NCBI GenBank assembly: GCA_949316235.1
Contig: OX438751.1
Span: 7,836,413-7,900,412 of the forward strand
Reading direction: 5' to 3'
Source: Oegoconia quadripuncta
Lineage: Eukaryota; Arthropoda; Insecta; Lepidoptera; Autostichidae
Length of the DNA stretch: 64,000 nucleotides
The notes beneath the pieces were generated by a model. That model did no database searches. It saw only the letters and a list, made by a program, of their open reading frames with translations, and was not told the DNA's origin. Of this stretch, positions 1 through 11,365 are shown piece by piece (the first letter of the stretch is position 1; every line of letters begins with the position of its first letter). Made by a program: the position numbers and the translations under genes.

Positions 1-61
1 AGTACGTTGCATTTTTCTCCTACAAAAAATCGGTCACCTATTATCGGTCGTGGGCTGGTAG
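1..61. mobile_element. MITE-1, right end, cut by window edge
   Basis: This is the right end of the short inverted-repeat element seen complete at 9978-10158. Both carry a run beginning TACAAAAA, then ATCGGTCACC, and end GTCGTGGGC followed by TGGTAG here or GGGCAG there. The left part lies outside the window. Confidence 0.6.
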
Positions 62-934
62 CCTAATGCCTGATTATGAGCAAGAAACTATTGTTTTGTT
101 CATTTTCATCACGTTTCAAAATTACACCTACAAATTAGAGAGTAGAGTCAGTTTCAAATCGATATTTAGCAGTCAGGGTATACAATTAATTAATCTTTAA
201 AATTTACCCTTACAGCATTGTATTTCACTTTATTTTTCCTTAATATACAGGTCGTTAATAAAAAGAAAAAATGGATATGGAATATTGCAATATCAAATTG
301 GTTCCGCCGACATAAAAAAATTAGCGTTAGATTATTTTTTCCTAAAGGTATATATATATATATATTTGGCCACGTTTGCTATTTTAATTTTGTAACGGTC
401 AGTTCAACGGTGAGTTAAAATTTTGTCTGCAATAACACATCCAGCAGTGATGCTATATCTCGCTGCCAATCAGCCGCGTGCATTGCAGGTCTGACAGCGA
501 GGTTAGAGCTTGCCGATTCCTTAATTGCCTTGACGTTTTGGTGTCGTGTCACATTCCGAGCGAAGCCGGGAGCGTGTGCTACTATTCGTATAGTGTGCAA
601 GATTTTAGGCTTTTCACATTCACGACAATGACAAGTGATTTATACGTGCTCGGATTTACTTATGCTGAGCAAAGAAATTAAGGCTACAATTTAAAAAATT
701 TTGTCAAGTAATTTTTTGCAATTACTTACCGCGACGTTAAGAAAACAGACAAGAAGCAAACCTTTTAGAGAGTCACTTTACAAAATTTTATTAATTAGGG
801 CCTTATAGTGAGTCGTAATTTAGACTGACTGAATGACAGACAAATGCACAAGCCAAATTATTATTTCCATTAGATTTAAAATGATATTCAACAAATGATA
901 TCATGAAAAACGTATTTTTATTTGGAGAAAGAAC
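62..934. other. No recognisable gene
   Basis: AT-rich sequence with only short chance open frames. The one visible structure is the (TA)n run at 349-365. I recognise no exon, RNA gene or repeat family. Confidence 0.5.
349..365. repeat. (TA)n microsatellite
   Basis: About eight uninterrupted TA dinucleotides. Confidence 0.9.
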
Positions 935-1208
935 ATATAAGGAAGGAACAATAGTCGAATTCGATCAAAAAATTTTCGATCACCCATACAAAGTATACTA
1001 TTCTGAAACCACCTTTAGTATGGAAGTCCAACAATTTTCGGCTGGTGACTCCACTTTACGAACGACGAATTACGAACCACTTTCCATTAGGAACCACAGA
1101 CGAAATTTTTTTGATTAAATTCGGCTATGTTGACTAGGGAAAGTTATTCATAATCAGGAGTGGACTCACAAATAAACAGGAATTACATAATTAAATTTCA
1201 CCCTGTAT
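935..1208. repeat. Foldback repeat FB-1, copy A (degraded)
   Basis: Shares long stretches with 29915-30300: GGAACAATAGTCGAATTCGA, a block reading TATGGAAGTCCAACAATTTT, the TCGGCTGGTGACTCCACT block, and a TTAAATTTCACCCT end. The 71-codon frame starting at 903 lies mostly inside it and is not a gene. In the better copy the two halves are inverted relative to each other, so this is probably a foldback or MITE-type DNA element. No target duplication was found. Confidence 0.55.
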
Positions 1209-2711
1209 AAATTCAACTGTTAATCGATTTTGATAATTGTGAAAGGGTTTATCTCTAAATTAATATTAATGATAGAACCGCCAAAATTAGCAACTCCACT
1301 TATCTCCAGAGTGCATCATCAGATAAACCAAATTTATGTGGGACCACACTCTGGTGGTTAACCATATCAAAAAACAAAAACAATCATAAAAATCGGTTAA
1401 TAATTGACGGAAACACGGGTTGACATACATGAAAAGACATACAGACGAACTTACAGCTTCTTCCTTTTTAGAGTCTACTAAAAACAATTAGCTCTGGAAA
1501 TGCGACGCTTACTCTCCGATAGTTTATAGCAACTTTTGCATTTCATTGTAAAATTAAATTTAAATAAAAATTAAAATTAAAAGTGACAAATTAAAATAAA
1601 AAATCGTTAGAGTTTTTATATAGAGTGACACAAATCTCCAAAAAAATATGATTACTTACTAGACTAAATCTAACATCCTGATATATATATGTACGTACTA
1701 TATGTGCTATATAACATGTAATATCTACCTTTAAAACGTTTACTTATTGGCTACTGGCGTATGTCCGCAATGACTTTGCAGATTGTGGATATCACTCCAT
1801 TTAAAAATCACGTATAATAGTGAATACTAATAAAAAATAGTATGGTGTAAATATGTTCATAAAACATTTCTTAATTTAGTCTTAGATAGGAATTTTACCA
1901 TTTAGATGCAGTTATGGTTCAAAATAAAGGACACCCGCTAAAGAGGGTTGCTCTCAAATAAATTACGTCAAAATCTATAAAACGTATTTCAAAACAGAAT
2001 TATTTAGAAAAGGGTTACCTCATTCACATATTAGTGACGCTACTCGCCGCGTCCGACGGTAATTATTAAAAAGTTACGTCCTGATTCTGGCTTCTTTACG
2101 TTTTTTGTGTAGATTTTTTGTTATTTTTAAATTTGGAGTGTCGTGAACGCTAAGTAGTATTTATGCGAACCCCAACAGCGCGGAGGCGGTTAGCCGCGAA
2201 TTAAACTTAGGATGCGTCCTCACATGAGAATGGGTTGTTTTTTTAAATATTTTTGTAACTAACTTTTTTTGTTAAGTAAATTTTTTTTGTATAACACATT
2301 ATTGTCACTCCAAGTACCTACACCATATTTTATTACTTTAGGAAAACCTGTATAATTGGCTAAATTTTATTTATTTTCACACTCTTATGATAGCTTACAT
2401 AGTAGTTTTATTCTGATATGAATACCTATTACAGGCGTACACAAAATCGATAACAAAGCTACACTATTTACATAAGTAGTACCTACAATATATTATTTTA
2501 AAATACTTAATTATTTAATTATATCTAATGTTAAGGTAAACCGATTTTAATATTCTATTTGTAAAACAGCTGTTGGTTTTCTAAATAAAAAAATTGAAGG
2601 CTGGTATGATTCGTTTTAAAAGGAGAATTACCCATTGATATAAAATAATATTGATACTCATTTTTTTTTACTCATAAGTAATAAATACTCATACTCAAAA
2701 ATCTAACTAGT
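1209..2711. other. No recognisable gene
   Basis: AT-rich. At 1290-1440 the sequence resembles LINE 3'-untranslated sequence common in Lepidoptera, but is too degraded to assign. Nothing else stands out. Confidence 0.45.
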
Positions 2712-2926
2712 CTAACTAATATTATAAATGCGAAAGTTTGGATGTTTATTCGTTTGTTTATTGCTCAATCACGGCGAAACGGATGGACGGATTTGAATGT
2801 TGGGTATAGGTAAAACAAACCCTTAAATCATAGGATATTTTTTTGTCCCGATAAAGTAAGTAGTTCCCGCGGGATAAACAAATTTCCGCGATAAAGTTAT
2901 AGATAAGCCGCGGGCGGAAAACTAGT
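2712..2926 (+). mobile_element. Helitron-like repeat (HEL), near full length
   Basis: Begins near TCTAACTAATATTATAAATG, continues GCGAAAGTTTG, and ends GCCGCGGGCGGAAAACTAGT. A TC start, a CTAG end before T, and a GC-rich segment with hairpin potential just upstream are what non-autonomous Helitrons show. Other copies lie at 23098, 29289, 29801, 46752, 48485, 48675, 49847 and 52735. Some are joined to microsatellites, as described for Lepidopteran Helitron-like elements. The class is inferred; repetition within the window is direct. Confidence 0.55.
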
Positions 2927-3352
2927 ACTCATTAATTTTAGAAAATGTATACTTTAAAGCAATAACAACAGAAACAAGTGATTAAATCATCTAGATAGAC
3001 CACACGAACTGCGTTAAAAGTTAAATATCTTCGACATGGCTTAGCCGATTTCCTTCAAACATGGCTGAGAACCTGTCGCAAATCTTAAATATTAAAAAAA
3101 AAAATTCTTAAAGATTTTTTTAAGGATTTGAAGGATTTAACTTAAATATGTTCGTAATGGCATTTTGGCAAAATACCTTCCCTTAGTCTTTAATAAGACA
3201 ATGCTGTACGCGTGGCCACATTCTGGTCCCCAAGAATTTGATGTTTTTGCTGTCGACTATCGAGTCTTTAACAAAACCAAAACCGCACTCAAACATACAC
3301 GCACACACTCACAACGCCTTCAAACACATAACACCCGTCATTTTTCGTCGCG
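2927..3352. other. No recognisable gene
   Basis: AT-rich. The 65-codon frame starting at 3165 has no recognisable features. Confidence 0.45.
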
Positions 3353-3414
3353 GGTTAATTAATACGATTCATTTTAATACGAAACCATATCATAATGAAT
3401 CGTATTAATTAACC
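3353..3414. repeat. Perfect 21-bp inverted repeat, 20-nt loop
   Basis: The left arm (3353-3373) and right arm (3394-3414) are perfectly complementary, starting GGTTAATTAATACG and ending CGTATTAATTAACC. This may be the collapsed core of a palindromic MITE. A transcript would form a short perfect hairpin. Confidence 0.8.
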
Positions 3415-3470
3415 AAAATAGCGTGAGCATATCAGCATAGTCCAGTAGGGCTAGCATGCCGAATAGTTTA

Positions 3471-3771
3471 ACCGCCTCCATGGCTCAATGTAAATAACAT
3501 TGGGTTTACGATTCGGAGGTCGCGGGTTCGATCCTCAGCGGGGTACATGTTTAAGTACTCGGTTTGGTTGGAGGTAGGGCAATTTAAATGGCTGGCTACC
3601 ACCATCTTATCTAAATCTGCCGCCAAACAACAATGTTAATAGCATTGTTGTGTTCCGGTTGTCAGAGATAAGATAGCCAGTCCCCCAAATATGTTGGGGT
3701 TTCCGGGTTAGTACGCTTCCACCTTCGACCTCGTCTTCATTGAACATCAGGTGTGATTGATGTCAAGGTTT
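3471..3771 (+). mobile_element. SINE-A, tRNA-derived, full length
   Basis: The tRNA-like head carries an A-box-like TGGCTCAATGT and a B-box GGTTCGATCC. A shared body follows (ACCACCATCTTATCTAAATC, GTTCCGGTTGTCAGAGATA) and then the 3' part CATCAGGTGTGATTGA. The copies at 14503, 17668, 27729, 38339, 47999, 51211, 53120 and 56451 share this order. A pol III promoter inside the head is expected for such elements. Confidence 0.85.
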
Positions 3772-4869
3772 GCGTCTCTTTTACTTGCATGTAGAACGTA
3801 ACAGCTAGCTTTCTCTCTCGTGTCATCGTAGAAAGACTGCAGGTCATGCTAGTCCGGGTGTGATACTCAGCACTGTCATTAGTGGAACCTCTCAAATAAT
3901 CTGGTATCGTCACCAGCCCAGCGCGACGATTAAGGCAAAACCTTTCATCGCTGATAGAAACTTCTGTCCAACAGTGGATGGCAAGCTGTTGACCTGATGT
4001 GTAATTATGGCAATCATTATAGTAAAATGATTTATATCTATACAATAATTGTGCAAATTTTAGATTATAATTTTAAAGTTTTTACCTTGTGTACTGACCA
4101 CAGATAATAAATTCTCCGCGGACACTTGGGAGCGGATCGCCAAAGCTAATTCTGTTGTGATTAATGCTCCTTGCACACTTCCACTCTAGCTGCTTTCTGC
4201 CAACTTTGAAAACACACTCAAAATTAATGGTCATACAAATATAAACCTTTTGTAATATTGATAAGTGGAAAATGAAACAGTTACAAGTGGCAATGTATTT
4301 TGGTAATGTTAAACTACCTCGCTACTGCCCCCTTGCGTTTCTCACGCAACAACCTAACGATTAAAATAAGGGAAATAAGGGGACGAGTTATAATTATTAA
4401 AACTGTGGTTAAGATGGAAATGCAAGGAAAAGTTTTTATAACTACATGATGATTGGATGACATTTATTTGTTGTACAAGATGTGATCGCTGCTCGAAGTC
4501 GTCAAATCAGTTTCATAAATTGGAAAATTCTGTGTAAAGAAATAATAAAAAGACTTCATTCGACGTGTTCCCGCCGAAATTTTACATGACTTTAACAATA
4601 CACCTGTTCTCTACAAATCACTTTACACCTGTGAAATAAAGGGAAGTCTATTTGCATAGGGAAAGGAAATTATAATGTAGCACCTAATTCCACGTTGTAA
4701 CGTTACGGGGCAACGCGATTGAGCGATAACGCATTGAATAGTGGGGCACGAATAATGAAATTATTAGCGATACTGTCGCGTTTTGTTTTATTAATGACCG
4801 GAAAATAGGGTTATAATGCTAGAAGAACATTAAAAGTTGGATTCGGTGTGACGTTTGCGGATTATAATT
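3772..4869. other. No recognisable gene
   Basis: AT-rich. The 102-codon minus frame (3737-4045) runs out of the SINE-A tail and has no domain I can name. Confidence 0.45.
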
Positions 4870-5060
4870 TCTAAACTTCTTCATTCATCATCCGAACAGC
4901 CAACGCATGGAACTCCCTTCCGGCGTCAGTCTTTGCTGAATCCTACAACCTTGGGATCTTCAAGAGCAGAGTGAATAAGCATTTACTGGGATCGCGTGCT
5001 TCATCTTCGACCACATCGTTACTTTCCATCAGGTGAGATTGTGGTCAAACGCGAATTCAG
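4870..5060 (+). mobile_element. LINE-J 3' fragment
   Basis: One frame reads NAWNSLPASVFAESYNLGIF and continues FKSRVNKHLLGSR. This is the C-terminal tail of a CR1/Jockey-group reverse transcriptase (W-N-x-L-P, then F-K-x-x-V-N). After it come ACTTTCCATCAGGTGAGATT and a poly-A-like end near 5070. It is 5'-truncated. Related pieces lie at 23953, 31470, 36198, 52897 and 63560. Confidence 0.75.
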
Positions 5061-5090
5061 TCAATCATAATAAAAAAAAAACTCCTAAAA

Positions 5091-5147
5091 ACTTCACTTA
5101 CCATCAGGTGTGATTGAGGTCAAGTATCAATCCGTTGTGCATAAAAA
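5091..5147 (+). mobile_element. SINE-A 3'-end fragment
   Basis: Only the last 55 or so bases of SINE-A are present (CACTTACCATCAGGTGTGAT to an A-rich tail). It sits just 3' of a LINE-J end. Confidence 0.7.
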
Positions 5148-5777
5148 ATATATATATATAAATAAAATAATAAATAAAAGAAAATAAAAATTTAAGGCTG
5201 TTTTAAACATAACGAATAACTCACAGATAGAGTTAATAACAATAATGGTAAACCTGAGCAGCGAACTGTAGGTTAGGGCAATCAAAATAGATCGGCAATG
5301 ATCGCAGTGATGGCCTCTGATGACCTGCAACAGCCACATATACAACCAATAATTATGTAGATTTCATTAAATAACATGGCAGCAGTGAATCATCGTCTCA
5401 TCAATTTATATAATAGAAAGCACCAATAGGTATATTATAGATATTGGTGCTTCTGTTTTGAAATTCTTTAAAAAATTCTATGTTCAAAGAAAGGGTTCCA
5501 AATAAAATAAGATGCTGACTGTGCGTACGGATCCATGCACCATTTTAAAATATCTTAAAACTAGTCAATTTCACCCTATGTCACTAGTTAAGGATTCGCC
5601 TGAACCGCTCGTTCAGGCGAATCCTTAATCATACATCTACGGGGGCCTCAGGAAGATCAGGAATAGGCTGCCTGTGAGTACTGCATTTCGCTGTTTCTAA
5701 CTGAGCAATCAAAGATCTCAGTTAACTCTTATTATAAATCCCATCTAATCAAGAACTATCTGACGACGATGGAAGAC
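5148..5777. other. No gene; two short hairpins
   Basis: AT-rich. It holds a short inverted repeat at 5414-5453 (AGCACCAATA with TATTGGTGCT) and the perfect hairpin at 5588-5628. The 72-codon minus frame (5127-5345) is hydrophobic and low complexity, probably chance. Confidence 0.45.
5588..5628. repeat. Perfect 18-bp hairpin, 5-nt loop
   Basis: TTAAGGATTCGCCTGAAC is followed by CGCTC and then its exact complement. The stem is more GC-rich than its surroundings. There is no following T-run to suggest a pol III stop and no known structure is recognised. Confidence 0.85.
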
Positions 5778-5930
5778 GGCCTGTTTGGTGTAGTGGTTAG
5801 AAACTCTGCTGCTATTTTGTAGTTTATCAACCATCTGGTATCTATAATACAAGCCTAGTTGCTTAGTGTCGAACTAGATGGCGCTGTGTGTATGTGCAAA
5901 GATATTTATTTATTATTTTATTTATCTTTT
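5778..5930 (+). mobile_element. SINE-B, internally deleted
   Basis: The tRNA-like head GGCCTGTTTGGTGTAGTGG is followed almost directly by the SINE-B tail (TTTATCAACCATCTGGTATC, then AGATGGCGCTGTGTGTATGT). The B-box region and body found at 46612 are missing. Confidence 0.75.
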
Positions 5931-6189
5931 CCCTAAGAACCTTTCCTTAAAAACTGTACTATAATTGGACCACGCATTATTGAGATATATCCGGACTCGA
6001 CACACAGAAAGCCGTCAAAGACATATTGTTCGTCGTTATTCGACGGGTATTAAAAAACTAGAAACGATTACTAAACTTTAGTAATTAAGTTGTTTGTATT
6101 TTGGAGATGACGCTGCAGAAGGGATCGTTACACGTAACGCAACTCCTCAACGGTAGACATCGTGTTTGAACCCTTATTTTGTCATTACG

Positions 6190-6480
6190 TGCTGTATGGT
6201 TTTGGCACTCAAATAGAATAGAACCAACCAGTCTCTTCCCGTGGGTGTCGTAAAATACGACTAAGGGTACTTTCCACCAAAAACGTCTATAGATTTGCAC
6301 ATTTCAACTGCAATCGGCTCACCCCCTGTCACGTGTGCATTTCTGTATAAATATATAGAAATCATAAGGTGTACCGTGGATGTTGTTTCAATCCTTAATC
6401 TTTTAACACCCAAACACTATTGCTTGGGATATCTCTTGCCACCCCATTTGGGACAGACATCGTGACGGACGTTATGTATG
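6190..6480 (+). repeat. Interspersed repeat R6, copy 1
   Basis: Shared with 28110-29250 (split by a LINE) and, inverted, 50806-51055. Common blocks are AATAGAACCAACC, CTATAGATTTGCAC, GTGTGCATTTCT, GGATGTTGTTTCAA and TTTGGGACAGACATCGTGAC. The frames at 6085 and 6420 run across it and are not genes. It could be the 3' part of a LINE; the class is unknown. Confidence 0.65.
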
Positions 6481-8167
6481 TTTGTCATTGCACGATGTTA
6501 ATAATCTATTCACTAAAATCTAGAAATCGTCAAAAGGCAATACTAATCCAAAAAAAATATATATGTACATTCATTTATTCATTCATTCATTTCAATATAA
6601 AAAGGTTGTTTTGTTAATTATTTTCTACTGTACAAATTTATCGATTAGTGCTGATTCCCCAAAGAATGAACAAAACAATAGTTCCTCATAAGTACTAGTG
6701 TTACAATTAGTAATCCCCTATACGAATCTCGTAGATACCCCTAGATACTCGTAGAACACGGTCATTACGTGTACATACATTAATTAATCATTGATATTTA
6801 CATTCAATATCATACTATCATTTCCAAGGTGATTATGAAGTAATCGATCACTCAATCTCGATACATATCAATCACATTTATCTGCCTAATCGAATAGAAC
6901 CCAAACATTTATCAAAACACCCTCCGACATCCCTTCAGTGGAAGTTTCTCCACATAATTTCATATAAATTACTTAAAATCAAAAGGGAAATTAGAGTCTA
7001 CGCCTAATGCTTGATTCGCATGACGAACAGCCGCCTTTACCTAACTTATTATTTTATGTTATTCCCCATTAATGTCTGACCGAACCTTCGGCGTCGGTTT
7101 CGGCCCCTTTCGCTGTAAAAGAATTTCGACTTCGGCACTATAAAGGCCGAAGTATCTGACAATGCCCACCATCTATGTAACCCAGCGACTTATGATTATT
7201 AAAAAACTAAAATATTAATCCCACGACAAAAACAATTTGTTAGAAAAATAAACACGTGAACCCTTGGCTAAGATTATGTTCTGAAGATACCAATGTAATG
7301 CAAAAAAAAAACCACATCTAAATCGATCCCATTGCTTCCGAGAAACATACCTACTGCATCTCCACGAAACATTTCTTAGAATCTGCTCTGAAGTTACACC
7401 AATATAACACAAAAAACTACATCTAAATCGGTCTAGCTGTTTTTTGAAGAAAATGGTAACAGACGTAGAAATAAACAAATACCTCTTTCTCTCTTCTCCG
7501 TTCCGTCGTGGGTGAAAGGACGGACACTACCGAAGTTATCATTTTAGGAAGCGCGAGAACTTTGAGGCGAGAACACTTTTAACATAATCAATAATCATGT
7601 TTATTTAGTCTATTTATAATTATAAACAGACTAAATGTGATGTTTGAGTCTTTTCGATTTGTTAGCTGAAGCCGAAGCGGGGCTTCGGCTAAAACAGACC
7701 CTCCCTACTTATTCCCCTTTCTTCCCTCTTTGCGCGGCAATGTGCATTTAACTATAATACGTCAACATGCGTCGGGATGGTTATGGGTTATGTTAGTAAT
7801 CGTTTTAGTAATTATTGGTAGCTAATGACTTGTTCGATTTCCGTGTGGCGACTTTGACCCAGTTCTCACGATGCCATTGTGGGGAAAAAGCTATAGTCCG
7901 AGGCACTCTCTAATACGTACCGCACGTAATATTATTTACTCCACTGTATACCGGACACAGTGAATTAATAAGAGTTATTATAATGTAGAGACCTACCACA
8001 TAATACGTTTTAAGTCAGATATACTTAGGTACTATATAAGTATTGCAGGTGACAAAGCAGCATAGCAACGCGAGTATTACCTGCACAGTTTACTGATCTA
8101 CAGCAGGGTCCTTATTGCGAAATCTGCATTAGTCTTCCTGTGTCGCATATCCATGAACAGTGATTGG
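6481..8167. other. No recognisable gene; short palindromes
   Basis: Mostly AT-rich. It holds a short palindrome at 7604-7635 (TTTAGTCT and AGACTAAA around TTTATAATTATAAA) and a 9-bp GC hairpin at 7670-7690 (AGCCGAAGC, GGG, GCTTCGGCT). The CTTCGGC word recurs near 7085-7150. The 87-codon minus frame starting at 7478 contains a crude internal repetition (about 7310-7360 and 7415-7450) but no family match. Confidence 0.4.
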
Positions 8168-8380
8168 GGCTATGTAAATATTTTGGATACTTACACCAAT
8201 CAACTAGTCCCAAACTCAGCAAAGCTTGTGCTATTGATACTAAACAACAGATAAGCGTACTTAAATATTGATATAAACATCCTTGACTCGGGTTCATATT
8301 TATCACACATTTTCCACTCGCGGGATTCGAACCCGCAACCTCCAGGTTTCGCTGACACGGTCAGATTAAGTCGTCAGTAT
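8168..8380 (-). mobile_element. SINE-B, minus strand
   Basis: On the minus strand it has a B-box-like GGTTGCGGGTTCGAATCCCG and the tail TTTGGGACTAGTTGATTGG. Copies at 21738, 32591 and 36741 share the head or the tail. Confidence 0.75.
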
Positions 8381-8639
8381 AAAAAAGGAGGATCGTGCCA
8401 TGGGAGATTGGGGCGACCTAACACTGGTGTAGCTGCTACGATGTAGGTAATAGGGATTTTTAAACCATTATTTACCATAACATACTATAACACTTAGGGA
8501 CCAAGACGAACCTTGCACGACACCTTGCGACACCTTGCACTTCAAAATCGGTCGAGCCTTGGGCTACCGGAGGTAACATAGAAATCTACATACATACTAT
8601 ACATACTTACAACATTATTCCTGGGACAATCTGGTAAAA

Positions 8640-8850
8640 TCAAGCACTCGTCGGCATTCGTTTTCCATTAAAGAAGTTAGCCAACGCCTGGTGTGCCCTG
8701 TCTTTGGATGGGTGACCACTAGTGTTTCCGTGCTTCAAAGGCCACGCTAAACAGTTGGTAGCGATTGTTTTCAACTGAAGGCAGTCGTTATGTCAAGTGG
8801 AGGTGGCTTAAGAACATTAACTGTCAGGTGGTCTCTACAACTCCGCCATT
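8640..8850 (+). mobile_element. 5S-rRNA-derived SINE, copy 1
   Basis: GAAGTTAGCCAACGCCTGG followed by CTTTGGATGGGTGACCAC matches the order of the internal control region of 5S rRNA (GAAGTTAAGCAACG, then TTGGATGGGTGACC). A non-5S part follows, beginning TTTCCGTGCTTC, which is shared with the inverted copy at 13678-13790. That shared tail marks it as a SINE (SINE3-like) and not a 5S gene. The 5' 5S part is poorly conserved. Confidence 0.7.
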
Positions 8851-8999
8851 CCCTTAGTACTGAGCTCACTTGGTGGATTGCGGCCTGCCGTCGTGCTACG
8901 TAAAAATGTTTATTCGATCACCAAAAATTTGCTGTTTAGTTCCATTACTGTTCCATTAAGGATACACTTTTAACTTCCTATAATTTTACAGGCTGTGAT

Positions 9000-9290
9000 T
9001 TTTTGCATATGGATGGAGTACCTGTTCTATTCTATTCTTGTAATTGCCGTGGGGTTGGACATATGCCCAAAGGCACCTCCACCCAATCGAGATCTTTTGT
9101 GCATTTCCCCTCATTTCGCTCTCTCCTACTGCTAACTTATAGACTTCATAAGCCTTATGACACAGGTTAATGGAAAGAGCATGTAGTCACTGGGTTCGGG
9201 ATACCCCTTATCCAAATGATGCATACGCCTTGCGGTCATGGCATCGCAATCACACAGAAGGTGCTTCATTGAATCCATGTTACTGAAAGA
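9000..9290 (-). mobile_element. Possible LINE C-terminal fragment
   Basis: One minus-strand frame reads HLLCDCDAMTARRMHHLDKG. It resembles the region after RNase H in some non-LTR retrotransposons (H-x3-C-x-C followed by an R-rich stretch). Stops and shifts interrupt the neighbourhood. The assignment is tentative. Confidence 0.4.
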
Positions 9291-9977
9291 AAGAAAAAAA
9301 AATCTAATAAATCGGAAGCTTGCTTTAAATATAATATAGATATTAAGTAATAAAACTTAGACTACGAGTATATGATTAAAATTACCACTGTGGATTTCAT
9401 TCGTTGGACAATATAATTAGAACCCCTGTAACTATTTCCAAAGAAATCGATCAATAACTTCCTTACATTTATGAAAAATTGCACCAAGGGCAAATATCAC
9501 GACTCAATAAACTATTTAAAAAAATATATAAAGTAGCCATTGATTAATTTTTTAGAAAATTAATTTAGGAGATCTTAGTATCTTTTACAACGTAATGAAG
9601 TTCACAGTGGTAACTTTAATTTAATATTGTAGGTTTTATAACTGAATACCTATGCTATACCTAAAGCAAGTTACAGAATTATTAGAAAACATTTTATTTG
9701 ATTACTGATGGGTACTCTATACTTCTACAAAAAATCAGGAACTTTAAAATTATAGGAAGTCACACCACATAAATTGCGTATTGGACTATGCGTTCGATCT
9801 TAGCGCCCTAGAAGTAAATTATGGTAACTCGATACGTCTATTCATTTTTATTGTATTTGGGACAACATACAGCTGTACAATCTGTTTTACTAAAGCTAGT
9901 ATTACAAGGGGTTCGAGTAATTTATTTATAAAACCAGCAACATTATCCACAAATTACTAACGAGTCTTACAATTAGG
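9291..9977. other. No recognisable gene
   Basis: AT-rich sequence; no repeat family or exon signal recognised. Confidence 0.45.
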
Positions 9978-10158
9978 CTGCCAGCCCACGACAGACTTTT
10001 TGTAGGACCCATAATTGGGCCGATTATTTCGTCAATACTTTTATCACCGACACTGTGACCGACTTTTTGTAGGACATGTGCATTGAAATATTGCAATCAA
10101 TACATTCCAATTTTCTCGTACAAAAATCGGTCACCGATTTTCGGTCGTGGGCGGGCAG
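9978..10158. mobile_element. MITE-1, complete, about 181 bp
   Basis: Terminal inverted repeats CTGCCAGCCCACGAC and GTCGTGGGCGGGCAG, with one mismatch. The inner parts (GACTTTTTGTAGGAC and GTACAAAAATCGGTC) extend the complementarity. There is no coding capacity. I could not settle a target duplication, so the superfamily is open. Confidence 0.75.
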
Positions 10159-11219
10159 CGTTATCTAGTGGCACTCACATTAAACGTTTATTCCCTTCTC
10201 CATACTTCTAGGACGCTCAATTGGTAACAAATTTAGCGATCCAACGCAAGCGACTTAGATAAATAATATAAGCAAGTAAAACGGCAAAAATTCTTACGTG
10301 GAACGGCTGCAGGGGCTGTACCGCCTAACTGAAAGCTATAGCCATAGCAATACACTGTACGTCCTTGTCATTGTGTTACGATACGACAAGGACGGAGAGT
10401 GCATTGACGTCATAAACGATTGCAATTCCCAAAGCAATTGAGATAGACCGTCTGACGGCAAATCGTACCCCAGCTGTAAGGACTCAAGACGCTGTGAAGT
10501 TTAGAATATCATAGTTATGCATGACATGAACTACACTCAAGTACTCAATCCAATCTCACGCAGATATAGATATCTACTTAAAATTTATTTACATTTGTCA
10601 TTAATTCTCAATAGGTAACTTTCGATATCTCCAATATCCCAGCGGCTGAGCGGCTGCGTTGTGATTGACGTATGATTTTAGGCGCGTGCGCAGCCAGCTA
10701 CTAATGTAATTATACGAGTGTGTTAACGGAATTTTAATAGCCAACGGTACGGGGGCGGGTCATGGGTACATCTCATTTAATTTGTGAAATAACCTCAGTA
10801 GAATTAACTGTTATATCGACTTGTCCAGGTGTTATTGTAACTTGTAAAATTAAGGAATTTTTAGTTGAGTTATAAAATGTACGAGTATGTAAAGGTCAGT
10901 AGGTATCTAGACAAATTTTAAATCGCCTCTGTCGCGACGTAAGCGAATCTCGTAAAATTAAATGGGTTATACTGTTTGTGAGATGGTAACACTGGCTTTG
11001 CTTTTACTAAGGGTAATCGTATGTTAAATGAGGCTAATAAAAAAACTGAAAAAAGATATATTACATATCACTTATTATGTGTGTGGATCTTAGCACAAGA
11101 AACAACGAAGCCTGTGGGACTCTGGTAAGTCATATAATATTATAAGCAGTCAATATCGAAAGGTAAGGCATTAACCATGAAAAAAAGTTTATGTGTATGA
11201 AAATCTACATCAACATTTA
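10159..11219. other. No recognisable gene
   Basis: AT-rich. One GC-richer patch near 10640-10700 holds GGCGCGTGCGCAGCC, similar to an NRF1-type site, but nothing else suggests a promoter. Confidence 0.4.
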
Positions 11220-11365
11220 ACCAAACCGAGTACAAAATATGTGCTCCACCGGGAATGGATGTCACGGATTCAGTCACGGATGGAGTTAAAAAATCGTCGT
11301 GTTACATTACAGAGGTTGCGGGTTCGATCCCAGGTACATATTTAGTAGGTACAATCGGCTCCAAA
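11220..11365. mobile_element. Broken SINE-A pieces in opposite orientation
   Basis: 11222-11245 is the minus strand of the SINE-A segment containing GTACTCGGTTTGGTT. 11311-11350 is a plus-strand SINE-A B-box segment (GGTTGCGGGTTCGATCCC). Unrelated sequence lies between them. Rearranged remnants are likely. Confidence 0.5.

Noticed and set aside
903..1118. 71-codon frame as a gene
   Set aside because: It lies mostly inside the FB-1 foldback repeat shared with 29915-30300.
3737..4045. 102-codon minus-strand frame as a gene
   Set aside because: It overlaps the SINE-A tail and has no domain or codon bias.
8640..8760. 5S rRNA gene
   Set aside because: Only the internal control region is kept and a shared non-5S tail follows, so it is a SINE.
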